Origin: Succinivibrio dextrinosolvens DSM 3072
GTDB taxonomy: Bacteria; Pseudomonadota; Gammaproteobacteria; Enterobacterales; Succinivibrionaceae
Length of the DNA stretch: 64,000 bases
Reading direction: 5' to 3'
Assembly: GCF_900167015.1 (NCBI RefSeq)
Contig: NZ_FUXX01000001.1
Span: 89,733-153,732 of the forward strand
A program made the position numbers and the translations under genes. Numbering within the stretch: position 1 is the first letter of the stretch; every line of letters starts with the position of its first letter. The notes under the pieces were generated by a model, which was not told the origin of the DNA, ran no database searches, and saw only the letters and a program-made list of their open reading frames with translations. Shown piece after piece: positions 1 through 9,042 of the stretch.

Positions 1-1155
1 GCGAGCTCCTTTATGGAAGAGGAGACTCTGACTTTAGTTCTTCCTTCGCCTAATACTGTCTGCCGTCATGGCTGGCATGTGTACCCATGTGACCGTAACA
101 GTCTTGATCTGCTTTCCACAAAAGTTGTATACATTGCCCCAAGAGCTGTTGAGATGGTGGCATGGCTAACTGTAAATAACGTGCTTTCAAACCGTACCAA
201 GGTTTACGTATGCGGTAGCAACTCAACAGTTGATTTCAAGAAAATCAAGAGACTTTCTGACGATATCAAGAGATTCTTTTTCTCTAAGACAATTCATGTA
301 AGAGAGGATGATTTAAGGCAGGCCCGCAACATTGTTAAGTCAATGATTGTGATTAACTTTGAAAATGACTTTACCAGAAAGTTTATGATTTCAAATTCAG
401 ACCTTGAACTTGGTGATACTCTGTCATGCGGACGACAGAAAATGTGTCTGGTGGGCTCTATTGATGTTATCTCGTTAAATTCATGGGGCGAGATTACCTC
501 TCATTCATATTCTGACGGTGAGCTTGGCGTGGTTGAGCTTTTAGCTTCAATTCTTCGTGGAAGTTCAATTACAGACTCTCATCGAGACATGATTGATTTT
601 GATAACAGAGTTAAGGTCTGCAGCTATTCTTCAGAGCATGGTGATTTAATCAGATACGATCTTGAATCAACCATCAAGGGAATTTTAGGCTGCTTTAGCG
701 ATTACGAGTCAACCTATGTGTTCAATGTGTCTCACAACACTTACGAGGCTCGCGTAAGTGACAATAAGAATGATGTTTCCATTATCAGAAGAAGTATGTT
801 CCGTGCATCTGATGATGACGTTACTATTCTGTCACGTTTTGGCATGAGACCTGAGTATGCGCTCCAGGTTCCTGCATCCGTTGAGCATCATGCAACTTTA
901 GGCATTATGCAGTATTTCTTTGCCAGAGAGGACGAAGGCTGGAAGATCTATATTGTAAACGAGCGAAATGAAGTAAAGATCTTCTATGGTTTCAATGGAT
1001 CACGTGCATCTCTGGTAAATTCAATCAACAGATATTACACCGCTCTGTCGGATGCAAATTCAACCAAATCAACTCTGAATTTCAATCTTCCACAGTATTT
1101 TGTACTTGGAAATGATCAAAAATCGATCCATCCGTTCACAATTTCCAATAAATAG
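1..1155 (+). CDS. cyaA: class I adenylate cyclase, C-terminal part (5' end outside window)
   Basis: The reading frame is open from base 1, so the ATG at 13 is internal and only about the last 384 residues are present. This is the regulatory C-terminal half of the enterobacterial-type adenylate cyclase that makes cAMP from ATP; the catalytic N-terminal half lies outside the window. Recognisable blocks include VLPSPNTVCRHGWH near the start and, near the end, MQYFFARED, YIVNERNEV and LNFNLPQYF, which match the tail of the E. coli protein as I remember it. The next genes (lptM, lysA, dapF, xerC, yigB, uvrD) follow the usual gammaproteobacterial order. cyaY, often divergent from cyaA, is not seen. 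Its presence implies cAMP-CRP control in this organism. Confidence 0.85.
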   Translation, partial: ASSFMEEETLTLVLPSPNTVCRHGWHVYPCDRNSLDLLSTKVVYIAPRAVEMVAWLTVNNVLSNRTKVYVCGSNSTVDFKKIKRLSDDIKRFFFSKTIHVREDDLRQARNIVKSMIVINFENDFTRKFMISNSDLELGDTLSCGRQKMCLVGSIDVISLNSWGEITSHSYSDGELGVVELLASILRGSSITDSHRDMIDFDNRVKVCSYSSEHGDLIRYDLESTIKGILGCFSDYESTYVFNVSHNTYEARVSDNKNDVSIIRRSMFRASDDDVTILSRFGMRPEYALQVPASVEHHATLGIMQYFFAREDEGWKIYIVNERNEVKIFYGFNGSRASLVNSINRYYTALSDANSTKSTLNFNLPQYFVLGNDQKSIHPFTISNK

Positions 1156-1178
1156 TGCCAAATTGGATCATTTTGGAT

Positions 1179-1208
1179 ATACTTTCATTGAAAGTATGAA
1201 AGATTTTT
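1179..1208 (+). terminator. weak hairpin after cyaA
   Basis: ATACTTTC (1179-1186) pairs with GAAAGTAT (1190-1197) across a 3-base loop, and a T5 run follows at 1204-1208 after a short gap. It lies between cyaA and lptM and could be a weak terminator, but the stem is AT-rich. Confidence 0.35.
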
Positions 1209-1238
1209 CATAACTAAGAAATAAATAGGTTAATCAAA

Positions 1239-1445
1239 TTGAATAAAATTTTTGTATTACTGTCACTAACCGTTGCTACATTATTCTTATATGGCTGTGG
1301 TATAAAAGGCCCTCTCTATATAGAAAAAGATCCAGTAACCAATACTCAGGCCCAAAAGGCAGATCAGCAACAGCCTGGAACTCAAGGCGAGAATGGTAAT
1401 AGTAGTGAGTCTGAAGCTGCTGATAGTCAGCCTGTACTCTATTAA
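1239..1445 (+). CDS. lptM: LptM (YifL) small outer-membrane lipoprotein
   Basis: A 68-residue lipoprotein starting at TTG. A hydrophobic signal segment ends in the lipobox LYGC, followed by GIKGPLY, the hallmark of YifL/LptM (GLKGPLYFP in E. coli). In E. coli LptM binds the LptD/LptE translocon and helps its oxidative maturation. The mature part is short, Gln/Ser/Glu-rich and probably disordered, as in the family. It lies directly upstream of lysA-dapF, as is usual. No strong Shine-Dalgarno precedes the TTG, but no other in-frame start would keep the signal peptide. Confidence 0.85.
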   Translation: MNKIFVLLSLTVATLFLYGCGIKGPLYIEKDPVTNTQAQKADQQQPGTQGENGNSSESEAADSQPVLY

Positions 1446-1511
1446 AATTCTAAATGGTTGTTAACCTGTCTGTATCCTCCGATACGCTTGATAGACTAAT
1501 GGATTTGGAAA

Positions 1512-2759
1512 ATGGATTTTTTTGGCTTTAAAGATTCAGATTTATATGCGGAATCTGTGAAAATTTCTGATATTGCATCTCAGTACGGTACTCCTTTATA
1601 TGTATACTCAAAAGCTACCTTAACTAAACATGTACAGGCTTTTGAAGCTGCTCTGAAAAGTCGGAAACATCTTGTCTGCTTTGCTGTAAAAGCCTGTTCA
1701 AATCTAGCAGTCCTGAATCTGATGGCAAAGCTGGGCGCAGGATTTGATATTGTGTCCGAAGGTGAGCTTCGCCGTGTTATCGCTGCAGGCGGTGATCCTT
1801 CAAAGGTCGTATTCTCAGGAGTTGGTAAGAGTGAGTCTGAAATCGAATTCGCTCTTTCTCAGAAGATCAACTGTCTGAATATTGAATCACCTGAAGAGAT
1901 TGATACTGTAATCAAGGTAGCCAAGAGACTGAATGTTGTGGCTCCTGTTGCTCTTAGAGTAAATCCAGGCGTTGATGCCAAGACTCATCCTTCAATCTCA
2001 ACCGGACTTAAGAACAACAAGTTTGGTGTCAGCGAGGAGCTGGCATTTGATTTATACAAGAGAATGGCATCAGAGCCTTGTCTTAAGGTTTCAGGCATTG
2101 ACTGCCATATCGGTTCACAGATGACTTCTGTTGAGCCTATAATTGAGGCTTCAGAAAAACTTATAACCTTATATAATAAGCTATTATCTGCAGGTATTAA
2201 GGTTGATCACATTGATGTCGGCGGTGGTCTTGGTGTTATCTATGATAACGAGACTCCTCCAAGCCCAGAGGAATATGTTGCTCCTATTCTGAAGAAACTT
2301 GAGGGACTTGATGTTGCTCTGTATGTTGAGCCTGGACGCGCCATGGTAGCCAATGCAGCAGTGCTTCTGGCAAAGGTTCTCTATCAGAAAGACAACGGCG
2401 ATAAGCATTTTGTGATAACAGATACTGCAATGAATGATATGATACGTCCTGCATTATATGGCGCAAAAATGACCATTATTAATGCTTATAAGCATGCTGA
2501 TGTTCCTGCTGTGAAGTCAGATGTTGTAGGACCTATCTGTGAAAGCGATGATTTCCTTGGTAAAGATCGTTCACTTAGTGTAAAAAATGGCGATATCTTG
2601 GTTGTAAGAGGTGCCGGAGCCTACGGTTCCTCAATGGCATCGACCTATAACACACGCCGTCTGTGTGCGGAAGTTATGGTTGATGGCGATAAGACTGCTC
2701 TTATCAAGAAGAGACAGTCCTTCGAAGATATCTGGAAGGATGAAATTATTCCAGAATAA
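1512..2759 (+). CDS. lysA: diaminopimelate decarboxylase
   Basis: 415 residues, the normal length. LysA decarboxylates meso-diaminopimelate to L-lysine using PLP. Visible features are the Schiff-base lysine K60 in CFAVKACSN, H199 in CHIGSQ, the phosphate-binding glycines DVGGGLG (about 236-242), EPGR (273-276), the active-site Cys in GPICESDD (C343) and the C-terminal GAGAYGSSMAS block. dapF begins 9 bases after the stop, so the two are probably co-transcribed. Its usual substrate is the product of DapF, and the DapF-like protein encoded next lacks its catalytic cysteines, so the source of meso-DAP is open. Confidence 0.95.
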   Translation: MDFFGFKDSDLYAESVKISDIASQYGTPLYVYSKATLTKHVQAFEAALKSRKHLVCFAVKACSNLAVLNLMAKLGAGFDIVSEGELRRVIAAGGDPSKVVFSGVGKSESEIEFALSQKINCLNIESPEEIDTVIKVAKRLNVVAPVALRVNPGVDAKTHPSISTGLKNNKFGVSEELAFDLYKRMASEPCLKVSGIDCHIGSQMTSVEPIIEASEKLITLYNKLLSAGIKVDHIDVGGGLGVIYDNETPPSPEEYVAPILKKLEGLDVALYVEPGRAMVANAAVLLAKVLYQKDNGDKHFVITDTAMNDMIRPALYGAKMTIINAYKHADVPAVKSDVVGPICESDDFLGKDRSLSVKNGDILVVRGAGAYGSSMASTYNTRRLCAEVMVDGDKTALIKKRQSFEDIWKDEIIPE

Positions 2760-2768
2760 AGGATTAAC

Positions 2769-3605
2769 ATGATTTTTAAATTTTCCAAAATGCAGTGCTG
2801 CGGCAACGACTTCATGTTCGTTGACGGCATAACTCAGAAGGCTTTTTTCTCTCCTGAACTTATCAGGAAGCTCGCTGACAGACATTTTGGAATTGGTTTT
2901 GATCAGTTGATTCTTGTTGAACCTCCATTTGATCCTGAGGTTGATTTTCACTTCAGGATCTTCAATTCTGACGGTACCGAAGTTCAGATAGGTGCAAATG
3001 CAGCTGCCTGCTTCATTAACTTCGTTATCGAACATAAACTTACTGCCAAAAACGATCTTCAGGTAAGCTCTGCCTCAAGACTGCTGCAGGTTAAGCTCAA
3101 CGATAATGGTTCTGTGTGTGTAAATGCGGGAGCTCCTTCCTTTGCTCCTGAGGATATTCCATATGCCTCACTGCATACTTCACAGTCCTATCCTTTTACC
3201 TTTGCTGACGGACAGGAACTGTCACACAGTGTTGTCTCCATGGGCAACCCTCATGCTGTATTCTTTGTTGATGATCTGAACTCAATTCCTCTTGAGAAGT
3301 ACGGAAAAGAGGTTGAATCATCCGAGAAGTTCCCTGAAAAGGTTAATGTTACCTTTGCAAAGATTGAGAATGAGCACGAGATTTCTCTTAAGATCTTTGA
3401 ACGTGGATGCGGTGTAACTCTGGCCAACGGAACCTGTGCCTGTGCTGCCTGTGTCAGCGGTATTACCTCAGGAAAGCTTGTCTCTCCTGTGAAGGTTAAG
3501 ATGCCTGGAGGAGAGGCCAAGGTTGAATGGAACGGCGGCAGGGAATCAGTTCTGCTGACTGTTTCCTCAATCTCTCGTGTCTTTGACGGCACTTTTGTTG
3601 TGTAA
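2769..3605 (+). CDS. dapF: DapF-like protein lacking both catalytic cysteines
   Basis: 278 residues, colinear with diaminopimelate epimerase (E. coli DapF 274), which interconverts LL- and meso-DAP using two cysteines as acid and base. The fold is well kept: GNDFMFVD at the start, GIGFDQLILVEPPFDPE, RIFNSDGTEV, SMGNPH and FERG. However the first catalytic motif, normally QCGNGARC, reads IGANAAAC, so the position of Cys73 is Gly75; the second, normally TQACGSGAC, reads TLANGTCAC, so the position of Cys217 is Asn220. I checked both against the nucleotides. Extra cysteines lie close by (C214, C223, C225) and might partly substitute. It could be a pseudoenzyme, an altered racemase or a structural paralogue. 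There is no frameshift or stop, so it appears maintained. Confidence 0.85.
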   Translation: MIFKFSKMQCCGNDFMFVDGITQKAFFSPELIRKLADRHFGIGFDQLILVEPPFDPEVDFHFRIFNSDGTEVQIGANAAACFINFVIEHKLTAKNDLQVSSASRLLQVKLNDNGSVCVNAGAPSFAPEDIPYASLHTSQSYPFTFADGQELSHSVVSMGNPHAVFFVDDLNSIPLEKYGKEVESSEKFPEKVNVTFAKIENEHEISLKIFERGCGVTLANGTCACAACVSGITSGKLVSPVKVKMPGGEAKVEWNGGRESVLLTVSSISRVFDGTFVV

Positions 3606-3713
3606 CTTGACCTAATTCCTAGTATTTTTTCGATTTTTGTTTAAAAATAACAGAAAAAAGCTCATTTTTATTCAATTTTTAGGTATTTTTATAAAAAAAG
3701 CTGATTTTTGCTT

Positions 3714-4625
3714 ATGCTGAAAGATCTGATTGACAGGTATCTGGACAAGCTGCGTTTTGAGAAACGTTCAAGTCCTCATACTATTTCCTCCTACCAGAGG
3801 GTTCTTCTAAAGGCTCTGGATGTTTTAGAGAGGGAATTCTCTGAGATAAGAGAATGGAAGAATGTCAAACTTGATCAGATGCGTGTTATCCAGAGAGAGT
3901 TTAATTTTGACGGGGATTTAAACAAGCTTAATAATAACTCTGTCGCGCATGATCTCTACGCTTTAAGCTCCTTTTTCAGATATCTCGTCTCCATAGATGA
4001 AATACCGGATAATCCGTTTTCTCTGGTTAAAGCTCCAAAAATAAAAAGACATCTTCCAAAGATTCTTTCCATGTCAGAGATTGATGCAATTCTGTCAGTT
4101 AATCCTGATACCATCTACGAAACCCGTGATCTGGCTATTGTTGAACTTCTGTTCTCATCAGGACTCCGTGTTTCTGAACTTGTGGGGCTGGATCTTGATG
4201 ATTATGACGAGTTTGTCCGCGAGGTTATGGTTCTTGGTAAGGGAAACAAGCAGAGAGTTGTGCCTGTAAATGACAGTGCAATTGAGCGAATCAACGGTTA
4301 TCTTGAAATCAGAGATAGCTTTAATCCTCAGGAAAATGCTCTTTTTTTAAACCGTTTCGGACGCAGACTGACCACTCGTGCGGTGCAGCAGAATCTTTTA
4401 AAGCTCTGTGATAAGGCCTGCGTTACCACTCATTTAAATCCTCATAAGTTAAGGCATTCCTTTGCCACTGTCCTACTGCAGGGCGGGGCAGATCTTCGTT
4501 CGGTTCAGGAGATGCTTGGTCACTCGTCTCTTGCCGCAACACAGATTTATACTCATCTGGATTTTGAACATTTAAAAGACGTATATAATAAGGCTCATCC
4601 ATTAGCCTCCAGGAAGAAAAATTGA
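3714..4625 (+). CDS. xerC: tyrosine recombinase XerC
   Basis: 303 residues from the ATG at 3714; a TTG two codons earlier (3708) is also possible and neither has a clear Shine-Dalgarno. XerC, with XerD, resolves chromosome dimers at dif. The N-terminal SAM-like core-binding domain (about 1-95) is followed by the catalytic domain with the full set of residues: R152 in SGLRVSEL, K176 in LGKGNKQR, H244 and R247 in HKLRHSFAT, H270 in LGHSS, and nucleophile Y279 in IYTHLD. Its place between dapF and yigB-uvrD is the usual one and supports XerC over XerD. It overlaps yigB by 4 bases. Confidence 0.93.
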   Translation: MLKDLIDRYLDKLRFEKRSSPHTISSYQRVLLKALDVLEREFSEIREWKNVKLDQMRVIQREFNFDGDLNKLNNNSVAHDLYALSSFFRYLVSIDEIPDNPFSLVKAPKIKRHLPKILSMSEIDAILSVNPDTIYETRDLAIVELLFSSGLRVSELVGLDLDDYDEFVREVMVLGKGNKQRVVPVNDSAIERINGYLEIRDSFNPQENALFLNRFGRRLTTRAVQQNLLKLCDKACVTTHLNPHKLRHSFATVLLQGGADLRSVQEMLGHSSLAATQIYTHLDFEHLKDVYNKAHPLASRKKN

Positions 4626-5353
4626 AATTCTTTAAACAGATTGATCTAAGTAAGATTAAAGTCCTTTCCTTTGATTTAGATAATACGATTTATGACTGTG
4701 AAACAGTTTTAAGAAAGGCTGAGGCCTGGTTTACCCAGTATCTGTGTGATACATACGGATTAGGTGGAGCCTGCCTTAAATATGATTTCTGGGCTCAGAT
4801 TAAATCTGAGGTCCTGCATGATAATCCAGAGCTCGCTGATGATGTGACTCTTCTTAGAGAGGTAAGTCTGGTAGAGGCATTCAGACGTCTTAAGATCCCT
4901 TTAGAGAACGGCCTTGCTGATGCTAAGAAGCTGGTTGATCTTTTTGTTGAACACCGTTCATCCGGATTTGTTCATCAGGATATATATGATATGCTATCTG
5001 CCCTTAAGCAGAAATATCCAATGGTTGCGATTTCAAACGGTAACCTTAAGCCATCCAAGATTATGGTGGACGGATATTTCGAGCGCGATTTCCGTCCCGC
5101 TGTAGGAGGTTTGCGCAGAAAGCCATTTGCAGATATGTTTATTGAATGCGCAAAATTTAAAAATGTTAAAATAGACGAAATCCTGCATATTGGAGATGAT
5201 CCTTTCACCGATGTATACGGTGCCGTTCAGGCTGGATGCAAATGTGCATGGGTATACAAGGGCTATACCGGAATTTCTCCTGATGAAAAGAATCTGAAGG
5301 TTCTGCCTGATATTCTTTTAGATAATGTACTTGAACTGAAAACTTTACTGTAA
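4622..5353 (+). CDS. yigB: HAD-superfamily phosphatase YigB
   Basis: 243 residues from a TTG that overlaps the xerC stop, with AGGAAG five bases upstream. HAD motifs are present in order: motif I DLDNTIYD (nucleophile Asp), motif II AISNGN, a conserved Lys region (RRKPFADMF) and the acidic motif HIGDDPFTDVYGA. In E. coli YigB dephosphorylates FMN and sugar phosphates; the substrate here is inferred from position between xerC and uvrD. uvrD starts 3 bases after the stop, so xerC-yigB-uvrD look translationally coupled. Confidence 0.85.
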   Translation: MKFFKQIDLSKIKVLSFDLDNTIYDCETVLRKAEAWFTQYLCDTYGLGGACLKYDFWAQIKSEVLHDNPELADDVTLLREVSLVEAFRRLKIPLENGLADAKKLVDLFVEHRSSGFVHQDIYDMLSALKQKYPMVAISNGNLKPSKIMVDGYFERDFRPAVGGLRRKPFADMFIECAKFKNVKIDEILHIGDDPFTDVYGAVQAGCKCAWVYKGYTGISPDEKNLKVLPDILLDNVLELKTLL

Positions 5354-5355
5354 AA

Positions 5356-7518
5356 ATGCAAGACAATTCACTTTACGATATGGAAAACAGTCTATTAGAG
5401 GATGCTCTTGATGCCGATCCTCAGGCTGACAGAATTCTTGAAGGCTTAAATGAGTCTCAGCACGAAGCTGTCTCATCAGAACTTCGCAACATGCTGATTA
5501 TTGCCGGTGCAGGTACCGGTAAGACTCGTGTTCTGGTTTCAAGAATCGCCTGGCTGATCAAGCACTTCCATATTGCGCCACGCAATATTATGGCGGTTAC
5601 CTTTACCAATAAGGCAGCAACCGAGATGCGTGAAAGACTTGCTCTTATGGTTGGTAATTCTGTTCAGATGTCCTTATGGGCTAATACCTTCCATTCCATC
5701 TGTTTAAGACTTTTAAGAGCATATGCCTCTTATGCAGGGCTAATTCCCGGCTTTACCATTTTAGATACTGATAGTCAGGTATCCCTGGTTAAGCGTCTGA
5801 TGAAGGACATGAACATCGACACCAAGGAATTTAAGCCATCTGATATTGCTTCAAATATCTCAAAACAGAAGGAAAACGGAATTCGTGCGCTTGCCTTCAG
5901 CAAAATGATCAGCGCCAAATCACCTGATTATGTAAAAGTTACAAGTCAGGTTTACAACGTATATGAAAGAGTTTGCAATCAGGAAAATTCAGTTGATTTC
6001 AGTGAGCTGCTTTTAAGAACTGTTGAGCTTCTTGAGAATAATCAGGAAATCAGAGAGCTTCAGCATCGAAGATTCAAAGAGATTCTGGTTGATGAGTTTC
6101 AGGATACCAATGCAATTCAGTACCGTTTTCTAAGACTGATAGCCGGTCCTGATTCTCATGTGCTGGTGGTAGGTGACGATGATCAGTCAATCTACGGCTG
6201 GCGTGGTGCTGATGTAAGCAACATGAGAAAGTTTTTAAAGGACTTCAGCAATGTTAAGGAAGTTCTTCTGGCTTTAAACTATCGTTCAACTCAGAAGATT
6301 CTTGATGTTGCAAATACCATCATTGGCTTTAACAGTGACCGTCTGATGGAGAAGGTTTTAAAGGGTAACTTCGGTGAAGGCGAAAAGGTCAGAATTTTAA
6401 ACTGTGCCAATAACAAAACCGAATCAAGTGCTGTCTCAGAGCGTATCGCTTCACTGCATGAATCAGGTGTCGCATACAGAGATATTGCTATTCTGTACCG
6501 TAACAACTATCTTTCACTGGATTTTGAGCAGACTCTTTTAAGAAAACATATTCCGTTTGTTATCTACGGCGGTCAGAAGTTCTTCGAGCGTGCCGAAATC
6601 CTTGATGCCATTGCCTATATGCGCATTCTGGTAAATGAGGATGATGACACAGCCTTGCTTAGAATCATCAATACTCCTTCAAGAAAGATTGGTCCAAAGG
6701 TCGTAGATGGACTTCGAACCATTGCCAACGAGAGAAACTGCTCTCTGATTAAGGCAATGCGTCTGCTTGAGGCTCATGTTCATTCTGATAATGTTGATAA
6801 GACTTTAGCTTCTCTGTACAAAAAGGTTGCTGTTTTCTGCGATCTTTTAAAGGTTCTCAAAGAGAAAAAGGAATCTCTTTCTCTTTCAGCTTTTGCTGAT
6901 GAAATGCTGAGAATAACCGGACTTTATCAGTTCTATCAGGAGAAGGATTTTAAGGAAGGCAAGGATAACGAGGAGCATTCTCGTTACGCTAACCTTGGTA
7001 TGCTGATTTCAAATATCAAGGAATTTGAGTCCAACAGCACTGCACCAGCAGTCTCAGATGAATCTGCTCCTGAGAGTACAGCGGATTCTGATGAGAAGAA
7101 AGAGGAAGATCCTCTTTTAACCTATCTTTCCAATATTACACTGGTCTCAACCGGTGAGCTTAATGAGGATGGAGAAACTGCAAGCGGTACTGATGCAGTT
7201 AACCTTATGACCATGCACTCATCCAAGGGCCTTGAGTTTAAGTATGTATTCCTGGTTGGTTTTGAGAAGGATATTCTGCCATCAAGAATGTGTGCATTCT
7301 CTGACAAATCACTTGCCGAGGAGAGACGTCTTGCCTATGTAGGCGTTACCCGTGCCAAGACTGCCTTATATATAAGCTATTCTCAGAATAGAAGTCTGTT
7401 TGGTAAGGTTGAGGCTACCGGTGCAAGTTCATTTTTAAGAGAGCTTGTTCGTGAGTACAAAGGCAAGCACGATGTGCCTTTAACCATCGAATCAATTAGC
7501 TCTGCCTCATATTATTAA
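5356..7518 (+). CDS. uvrD: DNA helicase II UvrD
   Basis: 720 residues, the E. coli UvrD length. This superfamily 1A 3'-to-5' helicase removes nicked strands in excision and mismatch repair. Motifs in order: Walker A AGAGTGKT (50-57), Ia VTFTNKAATEM, II VDEFQDTN, III VVGDDDQSIYGWRGAD, IV LNYRS, V TMHSSKGLEFKYVF and VI ERRLAYVGVTRAK. An acidic Ser/Glu/Asp-rich insert (about 560-600) separates parts of the 2B/2A region. Rep is the closest alternative, but the xerC-yigB-uvrD order and length favour UvrD. The start is not certain: the next ATG is 8 codons in. Confidence 0.92.
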   Translation: MQDNSLYDMENSLLEDALDADPQADRILEGLNESQHEAVSSELRNMLIIAGAGTGKTRVLVSRIAWLIKHFHIAPRNIMAVTFTNKAATEMRERLALMVGNSVQMSLWANTFHSICLRLLRAYASYAGLIPGFTILDTDSQVSLVKRLMKDMNIDTKEFKPSDIASNISKQKENGIRALAFSKMISAKSPDYVKVTSQVYNVYERVCNQENSVDFSELLLRTVELLENNQEIRELQHRRFKEILVDEFQDTNAIQYRFLRLIAGPDSHVLVVGDDDQSIYGWRGADVSNMRKFLKDFSNVKEVLLALNYRSTQKILDVANTIIGFNSDRLMEKVLKGNFGEGEKVRILNCANNKTESSAVSERIASLHESGVAYRDIAILYRNNYLSLDFEQTLLRKHIPFVIYGGQKFFERAEILDAIAYMRILVNEDDDTALLRIINTPSRKIGPKVVDGLRTIANERNCSLIKAMRLLEAHVHSDNVDKTLASLYKKVAVFCDLLKVLKEKKESLSLSAFADEMLRITGLYQFYQEKDFKEGKDNEEHSRYANLGMLISNIKEFESNSTAPAVSDESAPESTADSDEKKEEDPLLTYLSNITLVSTGELNEDGETASGTDAVNLMTMHSSKGLEFKYVFLVGFEKDILPSRMCAFSDKSLAEERRLAYVGVTRAKTALYISYSQNRSLFGKVEATGASSFLRELVREYKGKHDVPLTIESISSASYY

Positions 7519-7538
7519 GATTGCTGGAATCTTTTCTG

Positions 7539-7919
7539 CTACTCGTGTATTTCGAGTGGCAGATTGTCAGGATCACGGAAAAAAGTCATTTTCTTGTGGG
7601 TAAAGGTATCTTCTCTTACTGGCTCAGTTTCAATTCCAAGTCGGTTTAACTCCTTTACTGTCTCTTCCACACTCTCAACCCTGAATGCCAGATGACGAAG
7701 GCCTGCGTTCTCAGGTCCGCTGCATCTTTTAGGCGCATCTTCCTTAATGAAGAGTTCAATTTCTATATCACCGCAGGCAAGATCAATCTTCCAGTCGTTT
7801 CTGTCTTCACGATGATTTTCTCTTATAACCTTAAAGCCAAGCAGATCAACATAGAAATGTCTGGATTTTCGGTAGTCTGTACCGATAATGGCTATGTGAT
7901 GGACTGCGTTGAAATTCAT
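7539..7919 (-). CDS. VOC-family protein, YaeR/GloA2-like
   Basis: 126 residues from the ATG at 7919, chosen because AGGAT lies 7 bases upstream and because homology begins at VHHIAIIGTDY; a longer frame reaching 7976 adds residues without support. One vicinal-oxygen-chelate fold. Likely metal ligands are the His in VHHIA, Glu in IEIELF, His in LRHLAF and Glu in LPLEIHE. E. coli YaeR (GloA2) is very similar, including WKxDLA, GLRHLAF and a TFFxDPDxLPLE motif. The function of YaeR is not well established; glyoxalase I activity should not be assumed. It is convergent with uvrD. Confidence 0.82.
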   Translation of the reverse strand: MNFNAVHHIAIIGTDYRKSRHFYVDLLGFKVIRENHREDRNDWKIDLACGDIEIELFIKEDAPKRCSGPENAGLRHLAFRVESVEETVKELNRLGIETEPVREDTFTHKKMTFFRDPDNLPLEIHE

Positions 7920-7960
7920 TGAATAATCCTGTGTTGTTCTTTCAGAGTAAAAGGCAAACA

Positions 7961-7988
7961 AAAAAGGTAACTTCAAGCGAGGTTACCT
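7961..7988 (-). terminator. terminator of the TRAP binding-protein gene
   Basis: AGGTAAC and GTTACCT form a 7-bp stem (7965-7971 with 7982-7988) around a 10-base loop; read on the minus strand it is followed directly by TTTTT. It lies 56 bases beyond the binding-protein stop and upstream of the YaeR-like gene. Confidence 0.75.
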
Positions 7989-8043
7989 CTTTAGAATATC
8001 TTATTTTTAAAAGAAGGTCATAGACTCTATCCGATAGAATTTG

Positions 8044-9042
8044 TCACTTTGCGTATTTCTTATCAAAGGCTCTTGCCTTTTCATACAGAGATTTTATCTG
8101 AGGATTATTCTTAAGTACGTCCTCGTAGATTGGTTTTACCTTTTCCTGGAATTCATGGACATCAACATCAATGAAGGTTACTCCCATTTCCTTTGCCTTC
8201 TTTTTGGCGTCCTCTATACTTTTCTTCCATCTTCCGAACTCGACCTTCTGAGCCTCGATGGCGGCTTTTTTGAACATATCAAAGTCTTCTTCTGGAATAG
8301 AGTATAGGAACAGAGATGAGCCTACCAGCATATCAGGACACATCTGATGACGGTCGTAGGTATAGTATTTACAGAATTCTCCGTGTTTCTGATCTACAAG
8401 GGCCAGCTCATTGTTTTCTGCACCATCCACAATGTTGTTCTTTAAGGCCTTATAAACCTCACCGAAGCTGATAGTTATATCGTTAGCCCCGAAGTAGTAC
8501 ATAAGGTCCTTGTTGGTTTTGCCACTCTGAATTCTGAATCTCTTTCCTTCCAGATCCTTAACACTCTTAATCGGAGTCTTTGCATAGAAACTTCTGGTTC
8601 CTGCTGTAAAGGCTGCCAGAGGAGTAAATCCGTCCTTATCATTCTCTTCAGCCAGTTCTTCGATTATTGCAGGATCGGTTATGAACTTCTCATAGATTTC
8701 TTCAGATGAGAAAAGATAAGGTAATGAAAATACAGCATATTTCTTGTTGTGAGGCTCCAGATTAGCTGTAGAGATCGCCATGAACTGGATTGTTCCTGAT
8801 TTAATCAGATCAATTACATCTTCATTTGAGCCGGATGCATTATTGGCGTAAATCTGAACCTCGTATCTGTCTCCTGCTTTTTTCTCAACATAGTCCTTAA
8901 ATGCCAGAAATCCCTGATGGTCAGGATGACTTTCCTCATGGGTATGGGCAATAGCTACAACAGTCTTAGCCTGTACTGTACCTGCAGTACATAATATTAG
9001 TGCAGAAAGAATAACAAGAGATATATATCTTATAATCTTCAT
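8044..9042 (-). CDS. TRAP transporter solute-binding protein (DctP family)
   Basis: 332 residues from the ATG at 9042; GTG 9051 and ATG 9048 are alternatives, but GGTGA lies about five bases before 9042. The signal peptide ends near TVQA, so the protein is periplasmic. DctP-type features: an early SHPDHQGFLAFKDYVE segment, LPYLF at about 110-115, a GKRFRIQSG block, and DGAENNE. TRAP binding proteins usually bind small organic acids such as C4-dicarboxylates or sialic acid; the ligand cannot be read here. No DctQ or DctM membrane partner lies within the window, and the gene has its own terminator, so it is an orphan. Confidence 0.87.
   Translation of the reverse strand: MKIIRYISLVILSALILCTAGTVQAKTVVAIAHTHEESHPDHQGFLAFKDYVEKKAGDRYEVQIYANNASGSNEDVIDLIKSGTIQFMAISTANLEPHNKKYAVFSLPYLFSSEEIYEKFITDPAIIEELAEENDKDGFTPLAAFTAGTRSFYAKTPIKSVKDLEGKRFRIQSGKTNKDLMYYFGANDITISFGEVYKALKNNIVDGAENNELALVDQKHGEFCKYYTYDRHQMCPDMLVGSSLFLYSIPEEDFDMFKKAAIEAQKVEFGRWKKSIEDAKKKAKEMGVTFIDVDVHEFQEKVKPIYEDVLKNNPQIKSLYEKARAFDKKYAK

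Noticed and set aside
2184..2466. Minus-strand frames inside lysA, and similar frames inside other genes
   Set aside because: They are antisense shadows of well-supported genes, with no ribosome sites or homology.
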